Source: a bacterium (GTDB lineage Bacteria > Blakebacterota > Blakebacteria > Blakebacterales > Blakebacteraceae). Taken from it: a DNA stretch of 37,641 nucleotides. Shown here piece after piece: positions 9,204 to 18,647 of the stretch. The notes below the pieces were generated by a model. It was not told where the DNA came from and searched no databases. It worked only from the letters and a program-made list of their open reading frames with translations. The translations under genes were made by a program, and so were the position numbers. The stretch covers positions 1 to 37,641 of the forward strand of contig JALGVQ010000001.1 of the NCBI GenBank assembly GCA_025774615.1, in the 5' to 3' direction. Every line of letters starts with the position of its first letter. The stretch's first letter is position 1.

Positions 9204-10400
9204 ATGAGCTCCGTCAACACTGAACCGGTCATTCTGAGTGCTGTTCGTACGCCGATCGGTAATTTCCAGAAAACCCTGAGCAGATTTACGGCACCGCAAC
9301 TGGGCGCGATCGTCATCAGGGAAGCCGTCGATCGGGCAGGGATCGATGGCAGTGTGATCGACGAGGTCATCATGGGGCAGGTCCTCCAGGGAGGCTCCGG
9401 CCAGGCTCCGGCTCGACAGGCAGCTATCGGTGCCGGGCTTCCCGAGAGCGTACCGGCAACCACGGTGAACAAGGTGTGCGGTTCGGGTCTCAAGGCGGTG
9501 ATGTTGGCCGCTGGCATGATCAAGGCAGGCGATGGTTCGTTCTTTGTCGCCGGCGGACAGGAGAGCATGAGCAATGCTCCCTTCATCCTGAAGACGGCCA
9601 GAGCGGGGATGAGACTCGGTCACGCCGAGGCGACGGATGTGCTGATCGGTGACGGCCTCTGGTGCGGTTTCAACGACTGCCATATGGGCGAACTGGCCGA
9701 ATACACCGCTGAGAAGGCATCCCTGACACGTGAAGAACTTGATGCCTATTCCGCCAGCAGTCAGATAAAAGCCGCCGAAGCACAGGAGGCGGGCAAGTTC
9801 AAAGCCGAGATCGTTCCGGTGGAGATACCCCAGAAGATCGGTGACCCACACCAGTTCACCGAGGATGAATTCATACGACCTGGTACAACCGCTGAATCAC
9901 TCGGGAAGCTGCGTCCGGTCTTTGTCCGGGATGGTATCGTCACCGCGGGCAATGCTTCCGGTATCAACGACGGGGCGAGCGCGCTTGTCGTAGCATCCAG
10001 GGAAGCAGCAGAGGAGACTGGAGCGCCGATCATGGCCCGTATCACCGGATACGCACAGGCCTCGGTGGATCCCAGGGATCTTTTCTTCGCGCCGATCACG
10101 GCCGCACGGAAACTGATGGAGAAACTGGGCTCATCGATAGGGGACTTCGATCTTATCGAGGCCAATGAGGCGTTCGCCGCCCAGGCGCTTGCCAACGGGA
10201 ATGAACTGGGCTGGGACTGGGAGAAGGTGAATGTCCATGGAGGCGCAATCGCGATCGGTCATCCGATAGGAGCCAGCGGAGCCAGGGTGCTCACGACTCT
10301 GCTGTATGCCCTCAGGGACCGGGGTGAGAAGAGCGGGCTGGCGACGCTCTGTCTTGGAGGAGGAGGCGCGGTAGCGCTGGCTGTTGAGATCGAAGACTGA
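9204..10400 (+). CDS. Thiolase / acetyl-CoA C-acyltransferase
   Basis: AVRTPIGNFQKTL, TVNKVCGSGLKAVMLAA, NEAFAAQAL, GGAIAIGHPIGASGARVL, CLGGGGAVAL. The ORF opens at 9039 inside the MBL gene; ATG at 9204 has SD CAGGA. Confidence 0.93.
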   Translation: MSSVNTEPVILSAVRTPIGNFQKTLSRFTAPQLGAIVIREAVDRAGIDGSVIDEVIMGQVLQGGSGQAPARQAAIGAGLPESVPATTVNKVCGSGLKAVMLAAGMIKAGDGSFFVAGGQESMSNAPFILKTARAGMRLGHAEATDVLIGDGLWCGFNDCHMGELAEYTAEKASLTREELDAYSASSQIKAAEAQEAGKFKAEIVPVEIPQKIGDPHQFTEDEFIRPGTTAESLGKLRPVFVRDGIVTAGNASGINDGASALVVASREAAEETGAPIMARITGYAQASVDPRDLFFAPITAARKLMEKLGSSIGDFDLIEANEAFAAQALANGNELGWDWEKVNVHGGAIAIGHPIGASGARVLTTLLYALRDRGEKSGLATLCLGGGGAVALAVEIED

Positions 10401-10424
10401 TCAACAGAAGAGGAGAGAATCTAC

Positions 10425-11276
10425 ATGGCCATCGAGCACTATGCGGTAATAGGCGCCGGCACAATGGGTAACGGTATCGCGCATGTCGCTGCACTGCAGG
10501 GACGCGCGATAACCCTGATCGACGTCTCTCAGGAGTATCTCGACCGCGCTGTCACCGCGATCGAGAAGAACCTCAGCCGTCAGGTGAAGAAGGAGATCAT
10601 CGACCAGGAAGCAGCCGACAAAGCTCTCAGCCTTATCACGCCATCGCTCTCGATCGAAGATGTCAGCGGGGCGGATCTTATCGTCGAAGCGATCATTGAG
10701 CGATTCGACGTGAAAGCAGACCTGTGGGGCAGGATCGACGCAGTCGCTGGTGAGGGCGCGATCCTTGCCAGTAACACCTCGAGTATCAGTATCACCCGGC
10801 TTGCTGCGCTGACGAGTGCTCCTCACCGGTTCATCGGCATGCATTTCTTCAACCCGGTTCCGATGATGAAACTGGTCGAAGTCATCCGGGGACATCAGAC
10901 AGATGACGAGACCACGCAGACCGTGATGGCCGAAGCGACAGCTCTGGGTAAGACTCCGGTCGAAGTAAATGACTACCCGGGATTCGTGGCCAATCGCGTA
11001 CTGATGCCGATGATCAATGAGGCGGTGTATGCGCTCATGGAGGGCGTAGCGGATGCCGAGGCGATCGATACGGTCATGAAGCTGGGTATGGCACACCCGA
11101 TGGGACCGCTCACACTGGCGGATTTTATCGGTCTCGATGTCTGTCTCGACATACTGGAAGTACTGCACAACGAAATGGGTGACCCGAAGTACCGGCCATG
11201 TCCGCTTCTCAGGAAGATGGTTGCGGCAGGACATCTCGGCAGGAAGACCGGAACGGGTTTCTACGACTACACCTAG
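10425..11276 (+). CDS. 3-hydroxyacyl-CoA (3-hydroxybutyryl-CoA) dehydrogenase
   Basis: [65 protein letters not shown]. Confidence 0.93.
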   Translation: MAIEHYAVIGAGTMGNGIAHVAALQGRAITLIDVSQEYLDRAVTAIEKNLSRQVKKEIIDQEAADKALSLITPSLSIEDVSGADLIVEAIIERFDVKADLWGRIDAVAGEGAILASNTSSISITRLAALTSAPHRFIGMHFFNPVPMMKLVEVIRGHQTDDETTQTVMAEATALGKTPVEVNDYPGFVANRVLMPMINEAVYALMEGVADAEAIDTVMKLGMAHPMGPLTLADFIGLDVCLDILEVLHNEMGDPKYRPCPLLRKMVAAGHLGRKTGTGFYDYT

Positions 11277-11285
11277 GAGAGCAAC

Positions 11286-12431
11286 GTGGACTTTCGACTG
11301 ACCGAAGAGCAGGAATTCATCAAGCAGGCAGCCCGCGATTTCGCACAGAAAGAGATCAAGCCGGGGGCGGGCGAACGTGATGAGAAGGCTGAGTTTCCCG
11401 CAGATATAGTCAAGAGCATGGGAGAACTCGGCTTCATGGGAATCGCCATCCCGGAGGAGTACGGCGGAGCTGGAACGAGCAACCTCTCCTACGTCCTGGC
11501 GCTTGAGGAGATATCGAAGGCTGATGCCGGTGTGGGCGTGATCATGTCGGTGAATAACAGTCTCTGCTGTGATCCCATCTACCATTTTGGAAATGATGAC
11601 CTGAAAAAGAGATACCTCACCAGACTAGCTTCCGGAGAACAGTTGGGTGCCTATGCCCTCACTGAACCGGGCGCGGGAAGCGATGCTGGTTCTCTGACCA
11701 CAACCGCGGTGAAAGATGGGGATGAGTACGTCCTGAACGGCACGAAGGCATTTATCACCAATGGTGATTCGTGCGACCTGCTGGTCACCTACGCCAAAAC
11801 AGATCCGGACGCGCCGAGTGGAAAGGGGATCACCTCCTTCGTTATTGAGAAGGGTACCCCGGGTTTTATCGTGGGGAAGCATGAAGACAAACTGGGCATA
11901 CGCTGTTCGGACTGTGTCAGCATCATTTTCGAGGATTGTCGGGTGCCGGCCGCGAATATCATCGGAGAGGAAGGGAAGGGATTCAAGGTAGCCCTTGCCA
12001 CGCTCGATGTCGGCCGGATCGGGATCGGCGCCCAGGCCCTGGGTATCGCGCAGGCGAGTCTTGAAGAGAGCCTCTCCTACTCGAGTGAGCGTGTGCAGTT
12101 CGGCAAGCCTATTGCTGCTTTCCAGGCTATCCAGTGGAAGATCGCTGACATGGCCATGGAGATAGCAGGCTCACGACTTCTGCTTCAGCACGCCGCCTGG
12201 ATGCGTGATGAGGGTATGCGCCACACGCTGGAATCGAGTATGGGGAAGCTCTTTGCCAGTGAGACTGCCATGCGGGCAGCGCTTCAGGCTGTTCAGATAC
12301 ATGGCGGTTACGGGTACATCAGAGAATATCCGGTGGAACGCCACATGCGGGACGCCAAGATCACCGAGATATACGAAGGGACGAGTGAAATACAGCGACT
12401 GGTGATAGCGCGCAACCTGATGGCGGAGTGA
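11286..12431 (+). CDS. Acyl-CoA dehydrogenase (short-chain/butyryl-CoA type)
   Basis: MDFRLTEEQEFIKQAARDFAQKEI, YALTEPGAGSDAGSL, RVQFGKPIAAFQAIQWKIADMA, QIHGGYGYIREYPVERHMRDAKITEIYEGTSEIQ. Confidence 0.93.
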   Translation: MDFRLTEEQEFIKQAARDFAQKEIKPGAGERDEKAEFPADIVKSMGELGFMGIAIPEEYGGAGTSNLSYVLALEEISKADAGVGVIMSVNNSLCCDPIYHFGNDDLKKRYLTRLASGEQLGAYALTEPGAGSDAGSLTTTAVKDGDEYVLNGTKAFITNGDSCDLLVTYAKTDPDAPSGKGITSFVIEKGTPGFIVGKHEDKLGIRCSDCVSIIFEDCRVPAANIIGEEGKGFKVALATLDVGRIGIGAQALGIAQASLEESLSYSSERVQFGKPIAAFQAIQWKIADMAMEIAGSRLLLQHAAWMRDEGMRHTLESSMGKLFASETAMRAALQAVQIHGGYGYIREYPVERHMRDAKITEIYEGTSEIQRLVIARNLMAE

Positions 12432-12457
12432 CCAGTTCTCACTCCGGGGGGAATGCC

Positions 12458-13255
12458 ATGAGTGATGAATCGAACATGCCTGACTCCGAGGTGCAGGTTG
12501 ATCGTGACGGGCATGTCGCCCGCGTGACAATCAATCGACCTGCAGTGATGAATGCCCTCAGCGTGAACACGCTGGATGAGTTGGAAAAGGCGATCGACAC
12601 ATTGGCCGGCGATGATGAGATCAGGGCTATCGTCATCACTGGAGCAGGTGAAAAGGCGTTCGTTGCGGGTGCCGACATCACCGAGATCCGGGATCTGGAC
12701 AGCGCTGGTGGTGAGGCATTCGCGCGTCGGGGACAGGATCTGTTCCGCAAGATTGAGATGATGCCGAAGGTGGTCATCGCAGCGGTGAACGGTTTCGCCC
12801 TGGGGGGCGGATGCGAACTCGCCATGGCGTGTGATATCCGGGTCGCGTCGGAAAACGCGAAGTTCGGTCAACCTGAGATCAACCTGGGTATTTTGCCCGG
12901 GTATGGGGGCACCCAGCGATTCACGCGCCTTCTCGGATATGGAAAGGCCGCCGAACTGCTGATGACAGGTGTCATGATCAGCGCTGAACAGGCGAAGGAG
13001 ATGAAGCTTGTTGAGCGGATCGTACCCGAGGGATCTGCCGTGAAGGAAGCGACAGATCTCGCCCGAGCCATCGCCGGCAAGGCACCGCTCGCGATCGCGG
13101 CCATCAAGCGTGCCATGGACGCGAGTCAGGGCGATCACTCCGACGGATACCTGCACGAAGCTCAGGAATTCGGAGCGATCATGGAGAGTGAGGACAAATC
13201 GGAAGGACTGGACGCATTCATCGAGAAACGAACCGCCGACTGGAAGGGCAGGTAG
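12458..13255 (+). CDS. Enoyl-CoA hydratase/crotonase
   Basis: [50 protein letters not shown]. Start placed at ATG 12458 after GGGGGG; the ORF opens at 12428. Confidence 0.92.
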   Translation: MSDESNMPDSEVQVDRDGHVARVTINRPAVMNALSVNTLDELEKAIDTLAGDDEIRAIVITGAGEKAFVAGADITEIRDLDSAGGEAFARRGQDLFRKIEMMPKVVIAAVNGFALGGGCELAMACDIRVASENAKFGQPEINLGILPGYGGTQRFTRLLGYGKAAELLMTGVMISAEQAKEMKLVERIVPEGSAVKEATDLARAIAGKAPLAIAAIKRAMDASQGDHSDGYLHEAQEFGAIMESEDKSEGLDAFIEKRTADWKGR

Positions 13256-14868
13256 TGTCTCAGGAGAAACCTGAAGGGCGGTCCTTCGAGACGTCAAGCG
13301 GTACTCCGCTCGAACGGAGATATGGGCCTGAGCATCTATCAGGGCACGATCCCGAGAGCGCCCTCGGTGAGCCGGGAGCCCCTCCGTACACCCGCGGTAT
13401 ATATCCCGACATGTATCGAGGACGTCTCTGGACGATGCGCCAGTACGCCGGTTATTCGACCGCGAGCGAGAGTAATGAACGTTACCGGTATCTCCTTGAA
13501 CAGGGAACGACCGGCCTTTCGGTAGCGTTCGATCTACCCACCCAGATGGGTTATGACTCCGATCATGAACTCGCCAGGGGTGAAGTGGGTAAATCGGGAG
13601 TCGCGATCGATTCGATCAGTGACATGGAGGTCCTGTTCAGGGAGATTCCGCTCGATCAGGTCTCGACTTCCATGACGATCAACTCGACCGCAATTATCCT
13701 GCTGGCCTTCTATGCGGTTGCGGCCAGACGCGCCGGCATACCGCTGGCATCACTGTCCGGAACCATCCAGAACGACATCCTGAAGGAGTATTTCGCACGG
13801 GGCACCTGGATATACCCGCCGGTTCCCTCGATGCGTCTGATCACCGACATCTTCGCGTTCTGCGCCCGTGAAATGCCCAGATGGAATACGATCTCGATAT
13901 CGGGGTATCACATCAGGGAAGCCGGAGCTACCGCGGCACAGGAGATCGCGTTCACGTTCGCCAATGCGATCGCCTATCTTGAAGCTGCCCGCGCGGCCGG
14001 TCTCGATCTCAATGTTGTCTGCAGGCGCGTGTCCTTCTTCTTCAACGCCCACAATAATCTGCTGGAAGAGGTAGCAAAATTCAGGGCGGCAAGACGGCTG
14101 TGGACCTCCATTGCCCGTGATCGGTTCGGCGTTTCAGATCCGGAGGGCTGGCGACTCCGATTCCACACACAGACAGCCGGTTCGACACTCACCGCACAGC
14201 AGCCGGCAAACAACATTGTTCGGGTCACCCTCCAGGCCCTTGCTGCAATCCTCGGCGGCACACAGAGCCTTCACACGAACTCGATGGATGAAGCACTGGC
14301 CCTGCCTACTGAAGAAGCGGTCACGATCGCCCTGCGGACTCAGCAGATCATCGCATACGAAAGTGGTTCTGCGGATACGGTCGATCCCCTGGCAGGCTCC
14401 TACGCGATTGAAGCGCTTACCGATGATCTTGAGGAGCGGGCCCGCGTGTACATTTCGGAAGTGGATGAACTGAACGGAGCTGTGGGCGCCATCGAGGCAG
14501 GTTACTTTCAGCGCGAAATCCATCGATCGGCCTATGAGTACCAGCGTTCGGTGGAGAGAGGCGAGCGCTCTGTCGTGGGTGTGAACCGGTTCCAGCAGGA
14601 TGAGGATGAGCAGACCGCCAGCGCCACCCTGCGTGTCGATCCTGAACAGGAAGCACAGCAGGTCGTCGCCCTTCACCGATTCCGTGATGCGCGGGATGCC
14701 GGCAGGGTGAAAGAGGTCCTCGACAACATCCGTCAGAGGGCGGTGACCAGTGATAACCTGGTCCCGGTGGTGATGGAAGCAGTCGAGGGGAACGCGACTC
14801 TCGGTGAGATCAGTGACGCGTTCCGGGATGTCTGGGGATCGTATCAACCTCCAGGGGGTCTCTCGTGA
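13255..14868 (+). CDS. Methylmalonyl-CoA mutase catalytic (large) subunit, without B12-binding domain
   Basis: [96 protein letters not shown]. The protein ends after about 537 aa. Confidence 0.93.
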   Translation: MSQEKPEGRSFETSSGTPLERRYGPEHLSGHDPESALGEPGAPPYTRGIYPDMYRGRLWTMRQYAGYSTASESNERYRYLLEQGTTGLSVAFDLPTQMGYDSDHELARGEVGKSGVAIDSISDMEVLFREIPLDQVSTSMTINSTAIILLAFYAVAARRAGIPLASLSGTIQNDILKEYFARGTWIYPPVPSMRLITDIFAFCAREMPRWNTISISGYHIREAGATAAQEIAFTFANAIAYLEAARAAGLDLNVVCRRVSFFFNAHNNLLEEVAKFRAARRLWTSIARDRFGVSDPEGWRLRFHTQTAGSTLTAQQPANNIVRVTLQALAAILGGTQSLHTNSMDEALALPTEEAVTIALRTQQIIAYESGSADTVDPLAGSYAIEALTDDLEERARVYISEVDELNGAVGAIEAGYFQREIHRSAYEYQRSVERGERSVVGVNRFQQDEDEQTASATLRVDPEQEAQQVVALHRFRDARDAGRVKEVLDNIRQRAVTSDNLVPVVMEAVEGNATLGEISDAFRDVWGSYQPPGGLS

Positions 14869-15317
14869 CCGTAGAAGCGCCGGGCGGAAAGAGGCTGGAT
14901 CACGTGGCTATTGCGGTCGAGGATCTCGACAGGGCAGTGGAGATCTACACCACTCTGCTTGGTTCTCCTCCCGATCAGATGGAAACAAACCGGGAGTTCG
15001 GGGTCCGTGTAGCGATCTACAGACTTGGCGACGTGAAGATCGAGCTGATGGAGGGACTCGATCCGGATACAACCATCGCCCGATTCGTCGAGAAGCAGGG
15101 ACCGGGTCTGCATCATCTCTGTTTTGCTGTCGCTGATCTGAAGAAGACGATCGACAGGCTCTCGCTGGAAGGATTTGAAATCATCGGTGGTGGTGACGAC
15201 ATTGGTGTCGAAGGGTACCCGGTCGCGTTCGCCCACCCGAAAAGCACCGGTGGTGTACTCACTGAATTCATCGAAGAAGCCGGCAACATCCAGAACGACG
15301 AAGAGAATCGGAGCTGA
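14865..15317 (+). CDS. mce: Methylmalonyl-CoA epimerase (glyoxalase/VOC fold)
   Basis: [50 protein letters not shown] overlap with the mutase. Confidence 0.92.
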   Translation: MTVEAPGGKRLDHVAIAVEDLDRAVEIYTTLLGSPPDQMETNREFGVRVAIYRLGDVKIELMEGLDPDTTIARFVEKQGPGLHHLCFAVADLKKTIDRLSLEGFEIIGGGDDIGVEGYPVAFAHPKSTGGVLTEFIEEAGNIQNDEENRS

Positions 15318-15322
15318 TCAAG

Positions 15323-16525
15323 ATGTCAGACGCACACGACGCGGACATGAAACGGTGGGGATTCGCAACGAAAGCCATCCATGGGCCGGGAGGCCCCGAC
15401 CCACGTACAGGTGCGGTCAGTCAGCCGATATACCAGACCAGCACCTTCGCGTTCAAGAATGCCGAAGCCGGGGCCGGGATCTTTGCCGGTGAGGAGGATG
15501 GGTACGTCTATACCCGTATCAGCAATCCAACGGTCAACGCCCTGGAACAGACCATGGCTCTCCTGGAAGGCGGGGAGGCAGGTGTCGCCTTTGCCAGTGG
15601 TATGGCTGCTACCAGTGCCGTGATATTCGCCCTCTGCAATGCGGGACAGAATATCGTGCTCTGTGAGCCGGTCTACGGCGGAACTCACTCCCTCGCGGAA
15701 TCAGTCCTTCCGCGTGTCGGCATTAAACCTCGTATGATCGATGCTCTCGATCTCGACCTGGTTCGTGACTCTATCGATGAGAATACCGGTCTCATCTGGA
15801 TCGAGACACCGGCAAATCCGACCCTGAAGGTCGTCGACATCGCCGCAATCGCACAGATAGCGGCCGAGAAGAGCGTTCCGATGGCGGTGGACAACACCTT
15901 TGCCACACCCTTCTACCAGAATCCGCTCGACCTTGGTGCTACACTCGTCATCCACAGCTGCACCAAGTACATCTCCGGCCACGGCGATGTTGTTGCCGGC
16001 ATGGTGGTCACCGACAAGGCGATGGGCGAAAAGATCCGTATGGAATCTCTGCGCGAGATAGGGGGATGTCTCGGTCCCTTCGACGCGTTCCTGCTGATCC
16101 GGGGTCTCAAGACTCTGCCGATCCGGATGATTCATCACTCCGAGAACGCGGCCCTGATCGCCGACTACCTCGCGGCGAATCCAAAAGTCGAGCGGGTCGA
16201 CTACCCGGGCAGGAACGACCATCCCCAGCACGAGATCGCTGCCAGACAGATGAGCGGATTCGGCGGCATGGTGACCTTCTACATAAAGGGTGGCCGTGCT
16301 GAAGGGGCCAGGTTCCTCAACAACCTCAGACTCTGTACCCTGGCAGTGAGTCTTGGAGACGCTGACACGCTTATCGAGCATCCGGCCAGCATGACCCATT
16401 CGACCTATGCGGCAGATGAACTCCTCCAGTTCGGCATCACCGAGAATCTCATACGTATCTCGGTCGGGCTGGAATCGATGGATGATATCAAGGAGGATCT
16501 CGATCAGGGGTTCTCTATGATCTGA
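15323..16525 (+). CDS. Cys/Met-metabolism PLP-dependent lyase, methionine gamma-lyase-like
   Basis: GDGYVYTRISNPT-like segment, IETPANPTLKVVDI, HSCTKYISGHGDVVAGMVV, LAVSLGDADTLIEHPASMTHSTY. The exact substrate cannot be fixed from sequence alone. Confidence 0.82.
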   Translation: MSDAHDADMKRWGFATKAIHGPGGPDPRTGAVSQPIYQTSTFAFKNAEAGAGIFAGEEDGYVYTRISNPTVNALEQTMALLEGGEAGVAFASGMAATSAVIFALCNAGQNIVLCEPVYGGTHSLAESVLPRVGIKPRMIDALDLDLVRDSIDENTGLIWIETPANPTLKVVDIAAIAQIAAEKSVPMAVDNTFATPFYQNPLDLGATLVIHSCTKYISGHGDVVAGMVVTDKAMGEKIRMESLREIGGCLGPFDAFLLIRGLKTLPIRMIHHSENAALIADYLAANPKVERVDYPGRNDHPQHEIAARQMSGFGGMVTFYIKGGRAEGARFLNNLRLCTLAVSLGDADTLIEHPASMTHSTYAADELLQFGITENLIRISVGLESMDDIKEDLDQGFSMI

Positions 16526-16580
16526 CAGCTCCCCGCGTTCGCCCTGAACGCAACATGGCCTCCCGTAAGGAGAGGGCGGC

Positions 16581-18593
16581 GTGCCGCCTGCTGCCATCTG
16601 GGGAATCACTGCCTCATGGACGATCGGCCTTCTACTGGGAGACCGGTTTCCGCTGTATGCGATATGGCTCCTGCTTCTCTTCTCGACACTGATCCTTCTG
16701 TGGCCCCGTGTTCCCGTACACGCGAAACGCCTCGGCCTGTTTCTCCTCTGCTTCCTGGCTGCTGTGCCCTCCTCAAGGAAACTGGATGTCTCCTCACCTT
16801 GGATCGACACTACCCATCAGAAAAGTGCTCATGAAGGACTGAGAAACCCGCACTACCGGCCACTCGTCACCATGACCCGGGACCCGATCGAAGAGACCGG
16901 GACTGATGATGAGGTCACGGCTTTTACAGACCGGCCAGAGTGGGCGTCAGAGCCGGTCTGGGGATTGATACAGGGAATCCTCCTGAACAGAAGAGACGCT
17001 GTCGATCGCACCTGGGTTGATGCGTTCCGCAGCGCCGGCGCGGCCCATCTTCTGGCGGTAAGCGGCCTGCATATAGCGATCCTTGTCATGACGATCCTGA
17101 TCGTGTTCAAACTGCTTCGGTCGGGAAGACGGGTTTCAGTAGCTTCGATCATTCTGGTGATCTGGATCTACGTCATCACGATCGGCGCGCCGCCTTCAGC
17201 CATACGGGCCGGACTCATGATCTCGGCCTGGATCACCCTGAAAGACACTCTGCGGAGAATCGATGATGGTCGACTCTTTCCCGTGGCCATCCTGACAGCC
17301 CTTGTGGTCAGTCCGGCACTCATCGCATCAACCGGTTTTCATCTTTCTGTGGCAGCGGTAGCCGGGATAACCCTTACCGGTCGGAAAGTGGGGGGCCCGG
17401 AGAGGAAGAGTATCCGTGAACGATCACTTGGCATCATGCGGGTAACAATGGGAGCTCAGTCCGGGGTCCTGCCCGTACAGGTACTCGTCTTCGGAACCGT
17501 AACACCGCTGGCCCTGCTGGTGAATATCCTGGCAGTGCCGATCCTGAGTATCTGGCTTCCGTCGGTCCTTGCCGCGCTTGCCCTGGGATTGACCGGAGGG
17601 ATCCCCGAACAGCTGGTCGGGGCGTTCTGTGAGGGAACAGGCCGATTGTTGCTCTGGTGGATATATCTATGGGGAAAGATACCGGGCATCATGCAGCCGG
17701 CGCAGCCCTGGACATCGCTGGCAGCCCTTGCCGGGCTGATCGCATGGGGAAGAGGTGGAAGAAGCAGACTGGTCGCCCTGCTCCTGCTGGCCCTGGTAAC
17801 CTGGAGTCCCGTCCTCACCCCTGGCGCGCCGCGTATAGCATTCCTGGACGTGGGGCAGGGGGACTCGATCGTCATTGAAACACGACATCCGTCACGGGTG
17901 ATCGTGATCGACGCCGGACCGGCCTGGGATGTGTGGGATGCCGGTGAGAGCGTTGTAGCTGCCTACCTGCGTTCACGAGGGATCATCAAGATAGACCTCC
18001 TGGTCGCATCGCACTCCGATGCCGATCATATCGGTGGAATGCCGGCCCTTCTTGAACGATTCGAGGTCGATCTTTTCATGCGTGGAGAATGGAGGATCCA
18101 GGAAGAGGGAGCAGCGCAGGCCCTTCTCTCACAGCTCTCTGCGACTCGAACCCGGTCTCTCATCCCGCGATCCGGTGCAAGGCTGGATCTGGCGCGTGAC
18201 GCCTGGTTCGACGTACTCCACGGGCTTCCCGGGGGTGCAGAGGGCAGGGTGACACGGGAAGAGAATGACCGGTCACTTGTACTGAGACTGGAACTGAACG
18301 GACTGTCGGTGCTCTTTCCCGGTGATCTGGAGATCTCCGGTGAACGCTACCTGCTGCATTACGAGGATCAACTCCGTTCTCAGGTACTGAAAGTGTCACA
18401 TCACGGAAGCGGCGATTCCACCTCCCCGGAATTCCTTGGGAAGGTGCAACCCTCCCTGGCAGTGATTTCGGTCGGTAAGCGAAACCGGCACGGTCATCCC
18501 GCTCCCCGGATACTCGAGGATATTAGATCTTCGGGCGCGATGGTCTGGCGCACCGACCTGTCGGGAGCGCTCATTCTGCGTCCAGGTCATTGA
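16581..18593 (+). CDS. comEC: ComEC/Rec2-type DNA internalization protein with C-terminal MBL domain
   Basis: AHLLAVSGLHIAILV, GAPPSAIRAGLMI, FLDVGQGDSIVIE, ASHSDADHIGGM, LKVSHHGSGDSTSPEFL. GTG start after AAGGAGAG. Confidence 0.9.
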   Translation: MPPAAIWGITASWTIGLLLGDRFPLYAIWLLLLFSTLILLWPRVPVHAKRLGLFLLCFLAAVPSSRKLDVSSPWIDTTHQKSAHEGLRNPHYRPLVTMTRDPIEETGTDDEVTAFTDRPEWASEPVWGLIQGILLNRRDAVDRTWVDAFRSAGAAHLLAVSGLHIAILVMTILIVFKLLRSGRRVSVASIILVIWIYVITIGAPPSAIRAGLMISAWITLKDTLRRIDDGRLFPVAILTALVVSPALIASTGFHLSVAAVAGITLTGRKVGGPERKSIRERSLGIMRVTMGAQSGVLPVQVLVFGTVTPLALLVNILAVPILSIWLPSVLAALALGLTGGIPEQLVGAFCEGTGRLLLWWIYLWGKIPGIMQPAQPWTSLAALAGLIAWGRGGRSRLVALLLLALVTWSPVLTPGAPRIAFLDVGQGDSIVIETRHPSRVIVIDAGPAWDVWDAGESVVAAYLRSRGIIKIDLLVASHSDADHIGGMPALLERFEVDLFMRGEWRIQEEGAAQALLSQLSATRTRSLIPRSGARLDLARDAWFDVLHGLPGGAEGRVTREENDRSLVLRLELNGLSVLFPGDLEISGERYLLHYEDQLRSQVLKVSHHGSGDSTSPEFLGKVQPSLAVISVGKRNRHGHPAPRILEDIRSSGAMVWRTDLSGALILRPGH

Positions 18594-18646
18594 CAGGTCA
18601 GAGGAGGATTCCCCGTCCCTGTCGTTGACAGGTCGGAGGAGGATTC
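18590..18646 (+). repeat. Direct near-duplicate of a 22-bp segment containing an SD sequence, 35-bp period
   Basis: TTGACAGGTCAGAGGAGGATTC (18590-18611) and TTGACAGGTCGGAGGAGGATTC (18625-18646), one mismatch. Confidence 0.9.
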
Positions 18647-18647
18647 T

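Noticed and set aside
10401-11585. 394-aa minus-strand ORF
   Set aside because: Antisense to 3-hydroxyacyl-CoA dehydrogenase and acyl-CoA dehydrogenase, both strongly supported; typical high-GC shadow ORF. The same applies to 15701-16810, 12308-13297 and 24911-25807.
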